In this document: in pieces, positions 1 through 10,800 of the stretch
How the letters are laid out: each line of letters begins with the position of its first letter
Position numbering within the stretch: position 1 is the first letter of the stretch
Source of the DNA: Amoebophrya sp. A120
Lineage: Eukaryota; Sar; Dinophyceae; Syndiniales; Amoebophryaceae
Length of the DNA stretch: 64,000 nt
Direction of reading: 5' to 3'
Assembly (NCBI GenBank): GCA_905178155.1
Contig: CAJINV010000010.1
Coordinates: forward strand, 5,247 to 69,246
The notes under the pieces: model-generated
Told to the model about the DNA's origin: nothing
Seen by the model: only the letters and a program-made list of their open reading frames with translations
The model's database searches: none
Position numbers and translations under genes: made by a program

Positions 1-750
1 CGACTACTCCAAGAGGAGCGCCACGGCTCAGCTTAGGAATTGGAATTATTGGAGAGCGAGAGAGGCACAAGGCGGCCAGGAAGGAGCGCCATCTTGCGCA
101 GCTGGCGCCCCACGGTGGAGTGGACGAAACAGACGCGGCCACGTGATCCACCCGCCGGCCAGGGAGGCCGGCGGGCGAACTGCGCAGGCGGCTGGGAGCA
201 CCAACGCCGAGCGAAGAAGTTGCCTGATAAGCAACAAAACGCCAGCCGCGAGGCGCCGGCTGATGAGCAACAAAACGGCAGCCACGGCGGGGCAGGCCGC
301 TCCCCCTCTTCTCGGCCACAACCTAGGAGCCTGCGCCCCTTGGGCGCGGATAACTACGGGAAACAGGAAGCGCGGCCCGCGCCTTTCACATCCGCGCCGC
401 TGGGCTTTTTTCTTCCAGCGCAGTGCGTCGCGATGGGGATGACGACATGGAAGATACACCGCGGCGCCGGAGCCGGCAACCAGCTCGCGAATTTTCGGAA
501 GTTATTCCGAACGGCAGCCGCCTCGCGAATCGAGCGCCGCGGACCCAGACCCGCGCGGCGCTCGTCGTAAGTAGACCCGCGCGGCGCTCGCGAGTTTCAG
601 GCAGACGAAACGGCCCGCAGGGTTTGCCACGTCGTCCTTGCTGGCAATTCCGCTTCCGGTGCCTCAACGCACGCGCCGCTGCGCCTGCGCCGTCCCTGAG
701 CTATCGGAAAGAAGATCACCAAGATGCCCAAGCAAGATCTTAGGAAAAAC
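1..750. other. GC-rich block without recognisable gene
   Basis: Much richer in GC than what follows. It holds short direct repeats: a unit starting GACCCGCGCGGCGCTCG occurs at about 546 and 572, and GAGCAACAAAACG-like units at about 228 and 265. Open frames exist on both strands, as expected from GC-rich DNA, but none has protein-like composition. It resembles the GC-rich inverted-repeat elements at 40.8-42.4 kb and 44.4-45.3 kb and may be part of another one cut by the window edge. Confidence 0.4.
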
Positions 751-1589
751 AAACAACTCGAGAAGACCAAAGATCGGAAAGAAGTCGCTCCTTTGCTCGC
801 ACTTTCTTGTCACTCACGTGAAGACTGAGCAGTTACATCTAGATGTGACGATCATGCCACATCAAAACAGGACATGATGTTGCCTCAAAATGATCATGAA
901 AAGGCACGCTCCACCGGCCGCTCTACCTTCTCAAAAACACCACATGCGCATGCGGTCCTCGTACTCAGTCTCAATTATGATTCCGGACTGCATCAGGTCA
1001 TACTCACATAAGAAGCAGAACATACAAGACTTCAGCGGTAAAAACAGAAATTCTTCACTTTCCTGTATTTTTGAAAGAAACAAAAGACGTTTTTTTCTTT
1101 ACAGTGAGATTTTCGGCAAGATGCTCGTCGTTGTTGCGCTTGTTTTCTCTGGTCGTGACTTCGACTTGTTCTTTTGCAATATGCGACGAGCGCTCCGCTC
1201 GATTCTTCGTTCAGAGATTCACCAAATGAAGCCCGTGGACAACTTCTCAAAGCACCTTGCCATCATGGGGAGTATCTTCAACTTTCTAAAAGCAACAATA
1301 ATTGGTACAGGCTATTCAAACACGTCGTGCATTTTATTTGGACACCTTTGTTCATCGTTTCTCTTTCTGTGCAAGGGATGATGACGAGGACACACGGCGG
1401 TAACCGTAAGTCGATTCTACTTTTCTGCCCGTCTAAAGTGTGTCATTCGTGGTCGCTGGTGAGACTTCTAAGCACTCATCTTTCTCGTCGTCCTGCGGCT
1501 GCGTGATGTACAACTGCAGAAGCATTCCTCCGCTGACACCGAGGTTTCTTGGAACGTCGACGTTTTATTGTTCTTCTTCTTGTCATCCA
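751..1589. other. Intergenic, AT-rich, nothing recognised
   Basis: No introner, no repeat and no convincing coding frame. It lies downstream of the stop codon of the first minus-strand gene. Confidence 0.5.
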
Positions 1590-2509
1590 TTACTGTGTTA
1601 ACCCCGTGAACTCCACATTTATCAGTCCCTTGCACCCCTTCTTTGCCTTTCCGTAGTCCACCGCCGCCAACTCTTCGCACCGCGTGTCGTTGTAGGTGTT
1701 GTAGCCGCGGTATGACTGTGCACAACTACTCCCCCTCCTCCTCATTTGTATTGCATGAACAGCAATACAAACACCCGCACATGTGGAGCCTGTGCATGAC
1801 AAGTTCATGCGCGTAATGTAGTACTGTTTGGGCCTCCGGAATCTGTCATGCAAGCAGCACCATACGACAGCGCTTGGATTTGGCATTTTGCATGACAAAT
1901 CACGAGTGGGACGGGGAATTGTGCACTGTCATACGCAGAGTCGCGTGTCCAGCAAATTTCGCATCTTGGCGTGGCTATCCGGAATCGCGTTGTGGCACTT
2001 GCTATGCATTGCAAATATGTCTGGGTCTGGAAGACTGCAGATGTAGTTTGTAATGCAGTTTTTGCATGACGCAGTAGAGTGGCATGCAGGGACCAGCATC
2101 GCAGGTTCTTCGAGAGCTCCATGATGCCTACTCCGCATGAGAAATGCGCTCTCAGCATGTGCATGATGATCAAAGATACACATTACTTGCTGTTCCTGTT
2201 TTTCTTTTTGCAAGACAAATTTTCCTGTGATCTGAAATGCGCATCACAAGTTGCAACCCTCCAGACCCCGACATGATATTTGCACTTGATACTTGCCGAT
2301 CATGAAGTTACTGGCCGCTTCCCAGGCACCCAATTTGACTTGCTCCAACTCGCCACATTTCTGGCAAGTCACGCGAATAGCAACTGACATGGAACAAATT
2401 GAAATGAAAAGGGTTTTCTCGTCGTCACGCGCCTGCGGAGGCTCGTGGGCAATTCTAGTCAAAACAAACTCGGTAGTTATTTTCAAGGATTTTGGACGAT
2501 AATGTTGCG
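1590..2509 (-). CDS. Cys-containing protein of unknown function, C-terminal part
   Basis: Three exons (2509-2292, about 2002-1939 and 1710-1590) are separated by two introners. Removing each introner plus 5 nt gives one continuous frame through FMIGK-CHNAI and TRLC-GYNTYND to a TAA at 1590-1592. The visible part is about 135 aa and has a CxxC pair (VTCQKCGEL) and four further cysteines in the C-terminal half, as in a secreted or metal-binding domain, but I recognise no family. The first exon probably starts at a conventional acceptor, since a T-rich tract ending GGCAG lies just upstream at 2510-2523 on the minus strand. The real start lies further upstream and was not found. The coding call rests on frame continuity across both introners. 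Confidence 0.6.
1711..1933. mobile_element. Introner IE-K (copy 1)
   Basis: 223 bp. IE-K ends in TATGACTGTGCACAAC and its inverse, with C-rich and G-rich stretches just inside. Flanks CGCGG and CGCAG match at 4 of 5 bases. Excision joins TRLC to GYNTY. Confidence 0.85.
2003..2291. mobile_element. Introner IE-B, target duplication CTTGC
   Basis: 289 bp. IE-B is marked by GTCTGGGTCTGGAAG about 20 bp inside one end and its inverse at the other. The 5-bp duplication is perfect. Excision joins FMIGK to CHNAI. Confidence 0.92.
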
Positions 2510-3671
2510 CTGCCAAAAAAACAAAACGTCTACTACCGTAGCAAGTGCAAGAGTAAGGTGTTTGACTTTGATTTGATGTGTATTTTTGCAGGCTGTACTC
2601 AATCACCAATGGTTTAGGCTGGACCAAAAATAGAGCTTGTGTCTAGGCCCAGAGAAGGTATTAAAAGCTGCCCATCAGAGGCAGGGGTGTGCGTTGCTAG
2701 CTGTTAGAAGAATAAGTGAGGCCCTGAAACAAGTTTTTAATTCATTGGTTTTGCAGATTCGTTTTCCCGACGACTTTGAAAAAAATCAACTGGGAGCGAC
2801 GCGACGACCGAGCCTTACTTTCATCCCTCCTACCCAACAGGAATTGATTGGTTTTCTGCAAGACTACCTACTCATCGACTTCAGGCCCTCAACGATTGGA
2901 CTTCAGAAAATAAACATCTTCACCGACCAAGATTAATATTGTTTGCAGCCCTACGATTAGCATCGAAGCTTTCTGCTGCCCCAAAAATTTCGAAAAGTAA
3001 GGCAAGCAGCCTGAGCCTGCGCTGGCGCTGCACGACGAGAAAGAGACGGCGTTGTATACATTCGGTCTTTGTAGTTCATCTGTTGTGTACAGTACAAGAT
3101 TTAGTAGTGGTTCTGTTCTTGTTGTTCGCTTGCGTTCATACCAGGCGTCTTTCTTTTCTTGCTCCGGCAATGAAGCGGCCCGGTGCTTTTCTATCTTGTT
3201 TCATCAGCTGCAAACTCAATCTAAGCGAACTCATCCAGCCATAGGCTTTTGCTTCTTCGAAAGTCTGTGCAACAAGTTATCTACATCAACAGGTAATATA
3301 CGCGAAGATGACGTGCATTTTACAACTGGCTGTGCCTACTTTATTTCCATCGATGAAATGGAAACTGGTTCTTTTTTCTTCTTCTACGTTCACGATTGTA
3401 CAAGTAGGCCGTGAAGCTACGATTTTGCTATTCTGGAAACTGAAACTGTTTGTCTGCTCCTCTTGCGATAATTGCGATAAAACTTAGTTATAATGTGGAA
3501 GCAGCAATAACAGGAGTCTTGATGAAGTTGAAACTACTCGTAATGCTGGTACATTTTCATTTTCACAAGTGCTATCTTTATCGGTTTTTCGTTCGTCAAT
3601 CATACAGTTAAGAATTGCATTTGAATACGACTTGTTTCTGATTCTGCATTTCAGTGCGAATAATGTTAATG
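2510..3671. other. Intergenic or upstream exon region, nothing certain
   Basis: AT-rich. No introner and no repeat was found. An open frame of 99 codons on the plus strand (2637-2936) has no supporting feature. The 5' exons of the gene ending at 1590 should lie here but cannot be placed by eye. Confidence 0.4.
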
Positions 3672-4677
3672 GAGCGGAGTAACAATTGACTCAACTAAGT
3701 CGGATCGCCGACTTAGTCGTCCGTCCGGCCGCACGGACGACTAAGTCGGACTTTGTCGCGGGCGGAAACTTCCTCCTTCAGGAAATCGAAGAGCCGGGGA
3801 GATAAACCCTCACCCGGCGTCCTGCCGTGTGAGAAAGTGCACTTTTGTAAACGGATTTTTGCGCTTTTGGTGTGATTTTTTTTTCCGGGTGAGCATCCCG
3901 AAAAAAATGGCAAATGCTGTTTTTTATGCATGACAGTTGCTGTTTCTGCATGACAAAGTAGCCCTTTCTTCAATTAAAAAAGAAACGAGTTTTATTTCAT
4001 TTCCTGCAAAAGCAAAAAAAAGCAAAAGTCCACACTTTTCATGTGAAGACTTTTTTCATTTGGAAAAAGTGCACCCTGGTTCAGCTTCGCATTCACACTC
4101 GGCTCGGGGGGTTGCGCGAATTCCCACCTCGGTGGGGTTGCGCGTTCGCCAGACGCGCAACGAACGCGCACCCCCCCCCCCCCCGAGCCGAGCTGGGGAT
4201 GAAGCTGAAAAAGGTTGCACTTTTAAAAATGCGAACTTTTGCTTGCGAACGCGCAACCCCCCCGAGCTGGGAATGTGGGGGCGGAGCTGAAGAAGTAGGT
4301 CGCACTTTTTCCAAATGAAAAATGCGGACTTTTGCTTTTTTTTGCTTTTGCAGAAAAAGTTTCTTTTACTGCAGAAAGGGCTAACGTGTAATACATAAGC
4401 AGCAACTGTCGCGCGTAAAAAATAGCACTTGCCATTTTTTTCGGGATGCTCGGCCGAAAAAAAACACACCAAAAGCGCAGAAATCCGCTTACAGAAGTGC
4501 GCTTTTTCATACGGCTTTCGGGTGCTGTAACGGCAGGAGCCCGGGTGTGGGTTCTCGGCTCTTCGATTTCATGAAGGAGGAAGTTTCCCGCGACAAAGTC
4601 CGACTTACTCGTCCGTGCGGCCGGACGGACGACTAAGTCGGCGATCCGACTTAGTTGAGTCAATTGTTACTCCGCTC
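3672..4677. repeat. 1-kb foldback (inverted-repeat) element
   Basis: The first and last bases form long inverted arms. GAGCGGAGTAACAATTGACT at 3672 is the exact inverse of the last 20 bases, and similarity continues inward with gaps to a C-run near 4170-4184. Within each arm lies a smaller palindrome, CGACTTAGTCGTCCGTCCGG pairing with the CGGACGACTAAGTCG that follows. Only fragmentary frames are present, so it looks non-autonomous. It sits just downstream of the giant gene. A clear target duplication was not found. Confidence 0.8.
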
Positions 4678-4818
4678 ATGTAAAGTATTCCGGTTGTTCT
4701 TGTATGTACTAGAGCAAGATGAACACCGCTAGGTCAGATACCAAATCTACAGCAGTGATTGAAAAAATCTTCTCCACCGTCCCTGCCCCCGCGGACAGTA
4801 AGAACTTCCACCACTTTC

Positions 4819-7800
4819 CTAAATCCGTATCGCCTTTCTCACCGCCCGCTTTAGCCTTCCCAAGTAGATATGGATTGCAAAAATGTCTGGGTCTGGAAGG
4901 TTGGAACTTGTAATGCTAGCTTTCCACACCTAGAAAATCTGTATTGCATAACCAACAAAAGTCGCAGCCTCTTTTGTCATGCAAGAACGCAGTTTCTCAT
5001 GCGGATTGCCTATGAGAAAGCGTTTTGGGAAGTTGTCATGCCGGACTGCATTCGGAAGTCTTTTCATCATGCACATTTTAGCATCACAAGTTTCCAGACC
5101 CAGACATTTTTGCATTTCATAGTAGACGCCGAGATTGATCGTATCCGTGGAAATTTTGTCGACCGAGAACGTCAGGAACGCGGCGATATCAAATGCAAAA
5201 GTGTCTGGGTCTGGAACTAAGCAACTTATCATGCTAAATCTGAATGATGTAAAAATCTGTGTTGCGTGCTTACCAAAAGCTGTCCACTTTTGACCTAATC
5301 GAGCGGCAGTTTCTCATGCAGGATAGGCATGATGGAACTCATCTCACAGAATCTGTCATGCTAAGTCCTACGTGCCAGACCTCAGGGGTCATGGAAAACC
5401 TGCATGACAAGTCTGGCACTCTTCCAGACCCAGACATTTTTGCATTTGATAGGCGAAGAACACTTGGACAGACGTCGTGATCAAAGACTTCCTATGCATT
5501 GCAAAAGTATCGTACTCGTATAAATGCAAGTCTCGCACTACAAATCTGTTCCCGAAGGCAAATCAGCATTACAAATTTCCTTTCTCATGCTGAGAACATT
5601 TGTCATGCGATCTATACTAGTACGTATGGATCCACTATTCGCCAAACATGCGTATTTGCATTTGCTCGAAATATTGAAAAATCCTCAATAGAGATTGATG
5701 TTTCCGGGTATGAGACGCCACCTATATGAAAATACGCCGCACCAAATCCCCTCCCCACCTCAGCGCCAACGAAGCTCACCACTCCCCTACTTCTTTCGCT
5801 GTATTCCCATTCTCTAGTACAGCTACAAAAAGATCAATCGACATCGGTTCACTTCTGGCTCTTTCCCACATCGTTGACACGGCCGCGAAGGCACAGTCAT
5901 TCGTTGAGATATCAGCTCCCTGCGCGTCTCTATCAAAGTCGGAAGACAATCGTCTGGATCTCTAATCCGAAAAATGAAAACAGTCAACCCCGGAAGGGTT
6001 CCAAAAATGAAATCAAGGAGCCATCTCTGGCCTGGTGAGGTAACACAGAAAAACCCAAGCAACTGCCACACACACCATTGCGCGCGGGCAGTCGGAATAT
6101 GACGTGGGGGGCCTACCCCTACGACAACCGGGCCACGAAGAAGCGAGCCCGAAGGCGGAACCGCGGCGCGGAGGTTAATTTGTTTTGGGGGAGTTCGCAT
6201 TCTTTTTGCGATTTTCAGCTGAGGGGCAACATGTTGCGAAAATTTTATTTCGTGATAAAGCGCGCTCAGAAAATTAAATTTAGCAGGTTGGGTGTTTTGA
6301 CCCAACCTGCGGCGCAGGTTGGGTCAAAACACCCAACCTGCTAAATTTAATTTTCTGAGCGCGCTTTTTCCCGTATCTGGCAGCGGCCGAGGAGGTTCGG
6401 CCGCTGCCAGAAACGGACCACATGACGAAAAGACCTTGGCTGTTCGGAACAGCCAAGGTGTTAGCTTTCATCATGTTGTCCGTCGTTTCCGTCTAGCTGA
6501 AAAGGTCGCCAGCAATTTCCTGTCCAAAATTAGAGCCCACATCCCCACCATCGAGGGACGCTTTGGCTTTCAATATATGCGCGTTCGAACTCGGGACGCT
6601 TCAATGCGGAGGCTTTCGTCTTTATCAACTCCTTCAAAGAAGAAGCTTGCAAATTCCACCACTCCTTCTGCTGTTTTTGAGTCGTTTCACCGGCAGGATC
6701 GACGAGTTGGATAATATCGCAAGAAAAAGGTGCTACAGTAACGCATTGTGTTGCAGGCCAAGCAAGACAGACAAGCTGCGTCATGCCGGATATACCTAGC
6801 GAGCCTCGTTTCATAGGTGTTTTCCCGTAGGATTTCTGCATTACAGGTTTTGTTTTCTCTCTCATGCAGAGAAATTTGCGCTGCTGAATTCACTAGAAGC
6901 GTGTAACTGTATACACTTTTTTCGTGGGATAGATAATAGTGGCGATTCTATACTTATTGAGGAATTTTCAATAAACCGACCAAATCCAAATGCGCAGGTT
7001 TGGGTATATCGTGGGTCCCTACTAGTACGTTACTTTTGCAGTTCATACTTCCCTGGCCCGAAGGACTGCAGCACCAAGGCGATGAAGAGAAACAGCAACG
7101 CGAAGATCAACGAGTAGAACTATCCCACGAAAAAACTGTTTCACTGTGATGATTTTGCAAGATCTGCATCACAAGTTTGTTACACATGACAAAGAAAACT
7201 TGGCATGCGTGCTCCCTAAGAGAAAACACAGCTAAAAATCCAATGTCTTGCATGTGTAGCAAGACAAACGCATTTGCGTTCCGTTCTATGCATCACAAGT
7301 TTACAGCTAAGCAGTTTTTTCTCACGATAAGAACAGCAGAGTCAGCAATATCTGGTCCGTTTCCAGCCCGAGGTCTCGCATCTATCCGGAGTAAAGATCA
7401 TGTCCCCGCACCAGAGTCAACATGGGAAATCTGCTAGACAAATCCATAAGCTTTGGCTGTTTCGCATGACAAATTTGGACGCGTAGGGTAGTGCTGTTTG
7501 AGCTAGCTAAGCAGCATTACAGATCTAGTATCTCATGCTGATTGGCGCATTACAGATTTCCAAGCCGCATTAGAAAATGCTTCTCATGGGGCTCCGCATG
7601 AGAAACATTTTAAGCATGCAGAGTAGCATGACAACTATGGTGTGGGTACGTTTTTACACAGGATAGCATCAACTGTTTCTTCAGTCGCTCCTTCGTCACA
7701 ATTAGCAGCGCCATTTGGAATTCATGGAGTTTCAGCCGTTCCTCCTTCTCCACTTGCGCAAAAGTATCGTACAAATCTTCCGAGGTGACGTTGTGGAACC

Positions 7801-10800
7801 CGAGCAGATGCACCAAATTTTGGCACTCTCAAGCGTTACATTCTCAACTGTTACATGATTTGTCATGCAAAATGACCATGAGCCGCAAGACAATCAAGCT
7901 GGTTCGCATGACAAATAATCGAATGGCCAAACAGCGCCTAGATCCGTGCCAAATTTGTGATGCAAGACTTGCAAGCTTGCCCCTTTCCCTATTGCTGTTT
8001 TTGCATGAAGACAAATTCATGTAACAGTTGAGAATGTAACGTTTGAGAACGCCATACAACTTCGTGAAGAAAAAGTAGTCCATGCCCTGTGTTTTGTGCA
8101 CCCGTTTCAGCATCTTGTAGATGTCTTCGAAGGGAAGGAAGCCGACACACCGGGAAGTGGACTTGTCTTCCAAGAGCAGCAGATCCCGGAAAATGGTTTC
8201 CGCCTCGATCTCATCGGTTGTGTTCATCTGGTTCAAGAAAATCACCGGCTCGGCTGATGTGGTATCGTCATTGACAGCGGAAGAAGATGATGTTCCATCT
8301 ACTCCGGCGCCGACGACCTCATACCCAGCTCCCGTCACCCCTCCGACCGCCTCTTGGTTCTGCACGATCGGGTTGTTATTCACGCCAACATATCCAGTGA
8401 AACTATGTCTGGGTCTGGAAGGTTGGAACTTGTGATACTAGCTCTACATCACTCCTTGGAAATCTGTATTGCGTAACCAAGAAAAGTCGCAGCCTCTTTT
8501 GTCATGCAAGAACGCAGCGTCTCATGCGGATGATCGCCTATGAGAATACATTGTTGGAAGTTGTCATGCTGGACTGCATTTGGAAGTGTAGTTTCCATCA
8601 TCCATATTTTAGCATCACAAGTTTCCAGACCCACACAGTTTTGCAATGCATACAACGTTGATCCCGGAACCACTGTACACATCCAACGACTGCAGCGTGT
8701 TCTTTGCGAAGTCAAGCCACATGCCGGATTATCCTGTGCAAAAGTATCGCGCTCGTATTGCGATCATGCATTACAAATCTTGTTCTTAAGCTAAAGCCCC
8801 CGCATTACAGATTTTATTTCTCATGCTGAGGAGATTTGTAATGCATTTATACGAGTACGATCATACTTTTGCAGTTCATACGGATTTCAGCAGAATCTCC
8901 GCGGTTAAGTCCGTGACGAATTCTATCGGGATGATCGCTGTTACAGCTGGCGTTTTGTCCGTTTCGCTCTTCTCCAACTTCTCAACCACCCACTGCCCGA
9001 GAAACGTCTCCTTCATGTAGTCGGGGTAAGATGAAGAACTGTTGTCATTGTCGGTCGCTAGAATCTTTTCCCGCCACTTCTGGATGATTACCGAGTCCCA
9101 GAGACTCAAAACCGCGGAATCTGGGAGCTGCACCCGGTGGAATTTCAGGAAGTAGAAGTAGGTCTCGCGGTACAAGCCGAAATCCACAATGTCCGAGAAA
9201 ATCGCGAGAACGGACTCCCGGGTCAAAAACCCAAACGCGGAAGTAGCGGGAGAACCACCAGCAGTGGTAACTGATCCGTCCGCTCTCGGCGAGGAGGAGC
9301 CTCCTCCTCCTGCTGCTCCTATGAACGTTGTTGGTCGTTTTTCCTCCTCTTTATCCTCTTCGACCTGTTTCTGATAGTACAATTCCATCAACTCAAACGC
9401 GTATTTCTTCGATAAAGGGACGTGCAGTTCCTGCAAGAGCAAGAAAACCGCCTCGAACCACAAACCTCGGGGTGTGAACTGTGTGTGGTTCATCCCGCCC
9501 TGTATTTGTTGCTGATTTGCTGCTATCAGTGGCGCCCCTTCCTCCGCTAAGAACTCCTCATCGTTGTTGTTCACTGCGGCAGGAACGACACTTCGGTTGT
9601 TCATCGGTACTTTCTTCTCTTCAAACAGCAAGTCCTTGACGAACCGCATCAAATTCTGCCTTATGCATTGCAAAAGGATCGCACTCGTAGTCATTCTCAT
9701 TGCAGGTCTGCATTACAAATCTTTTTCTTAAGGTAACACAGCATGAGGCAATTTGTAATGCAATTAGATTACTACGAGTACGAGACTTTTGCAATGCATA
9801 TGCCTCGGAATGAAATTCCCGTTCCGCCCGCACTTTTTCTCCCAAACCTTCGATACTAATTTCGACTTGAACTTCAATTTCGATTTTTTCTCGTCCATCA
9901 TGTCAAAAGCGGCCGGGAGTTTGATCTTCTCCTCCCCATCCGCCCGTTTGCAATTTTCCACAAACGTGCTAATGTTCGCGGAGTACGGGTTATCCAGGGA
10001 AAAAAGTGCGTAAGTGTAACTTTGTAGGAAGAGCAGCATCACAAATTCGTTTTGTAAGTATTACTGGGAAAACCTGTCATGCGCAGCTAGTACGTGGAAA
10101 CACATATGATAGTAGCCTATGACGCACTTCCAGTATGAGCATGACAAGTGTAACTGTTTTCCATTTTCTGCATCACAGATTGACACTTACACAGTTTTTT
10201 TCTTGAATACGGGTTCTTCGGCCCTCCGGCGTTTCGCTGCTCCATCGTGTCTTTGATCTCGATGGCCGCCGCCGGGAGCTGCAATCGCCTAAACAACCGG
10301 ACAATCGCTTGCGCGTGCATTCCGTCGGAGGTCAACTGTTTCACCGCCGATTCGTACTGAGTCGGAGACAAAGTTTGGGATTTTTGGTCCTCAAAAATCT
10401 TCGCAATGGTCGCAGCTGTCGCTTTTCCGTTTGTGTACTTCCGATCGATGGCGTGGGTAAACGCGGAGTAGCACATGCGGACGTTTTGTTGGTTTGTCAG
10501 GGAGGAGCTGGTTGCTTGGGTCGTTGCGGACATTCCCTGGGGGAGGAGATATGCACTGCAAAACCAAAAGTATCGCGCTCGTAGTTGTAATTGCAATCAT
10601 GCATTACAAATCTCCATCCCAAGGTTAAACAGCATGACAACTTCCATTTCTCATGCTGAGGGAATTTGTAATGCAATTACTACTACTAGTTGTACGATAG
10701 TTTTCGTTTTGCATTTCATAGAAGAATGCTGTCCGCGATTTTCACTACCTCACTAGCGGAGAGGAAACACCTGCCCAGTTGGTCGGAAGGAGGTGAAGAT

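Larger units (their letters stand above)
5625..7019. mobile_element. Inverted-repeat element nested in an introner, 10-bp duplication TACTAGTACG
   Basis: Terminal inverted repeats of about 63 bp (5628-5690 against 6957-7019, roughly three quarters identical, starting GGATCCAC and GGACCCAC) are flanked on both sides by TACTAGTACG (5615-5624 and 7020-7029). The 10-bp sequence is part of the IE-A interior and occurs only once in intact copies. A 9-10 bp duplication with long inverted repeats recalls Mutator-like elements, but no transposase is visible. It contains three hairpins and an IE-D introner. Confidence 0.8.
5493..7047. mobile_element. Introner IE-A split by a 1.4-kb transposon-like element, duplication CTTCC
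   Basis: IE-A ends in TATGCATTGCAAAAG or TATCCTGTGCAAAAG and their inverses. Here the left end is at 5493 and the right end at 7047, both flanked by CTTCC, but a foreign element occupies 5625-7019. Without it the introner would be about 150 bp. Excising the whole nest joins FGPGK to SLITT in frame. Confidence 0.88.

Noticed and set aside
4709-5187. Alternative C-terminus of the giant gene in another frame, ending at 4709
   Set aside because: This frame is open for about 70 codons and looks protein-like, but strict excision from the upstream exons leads into the frame SLITTSVQVFFAAF, which ends at 4819.
5625-5830. Exon with frame GGVSYPETSISIEDF on the minus strand
   Set aside because: The segment is the left terminal inverted repeat and adjoining DNA of the nested element, and the same sequence recurs inverted at 6957-7019.
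5726-5965. 79-codon plus-strand frame
   Set aside because: It lies inside the nested inverted-repeat element and competes with equally open minus-strand frames; no motif supports it.
7030-7032. Stop codon of the giant gene at 7030
   Set aside because: The TAA lies within the right end of an IE-A whose left end is at 5493 with a matching CTTCC duplication, so it is intronic.
8840-8880. AG-ending T-rich tracts near introner ends as ordinary splice acceptors
   Set aside because: The terminal T-runs belong to the inverted repeats. AG does not occur at a consistent position, and using it breaks frame at several junctions.
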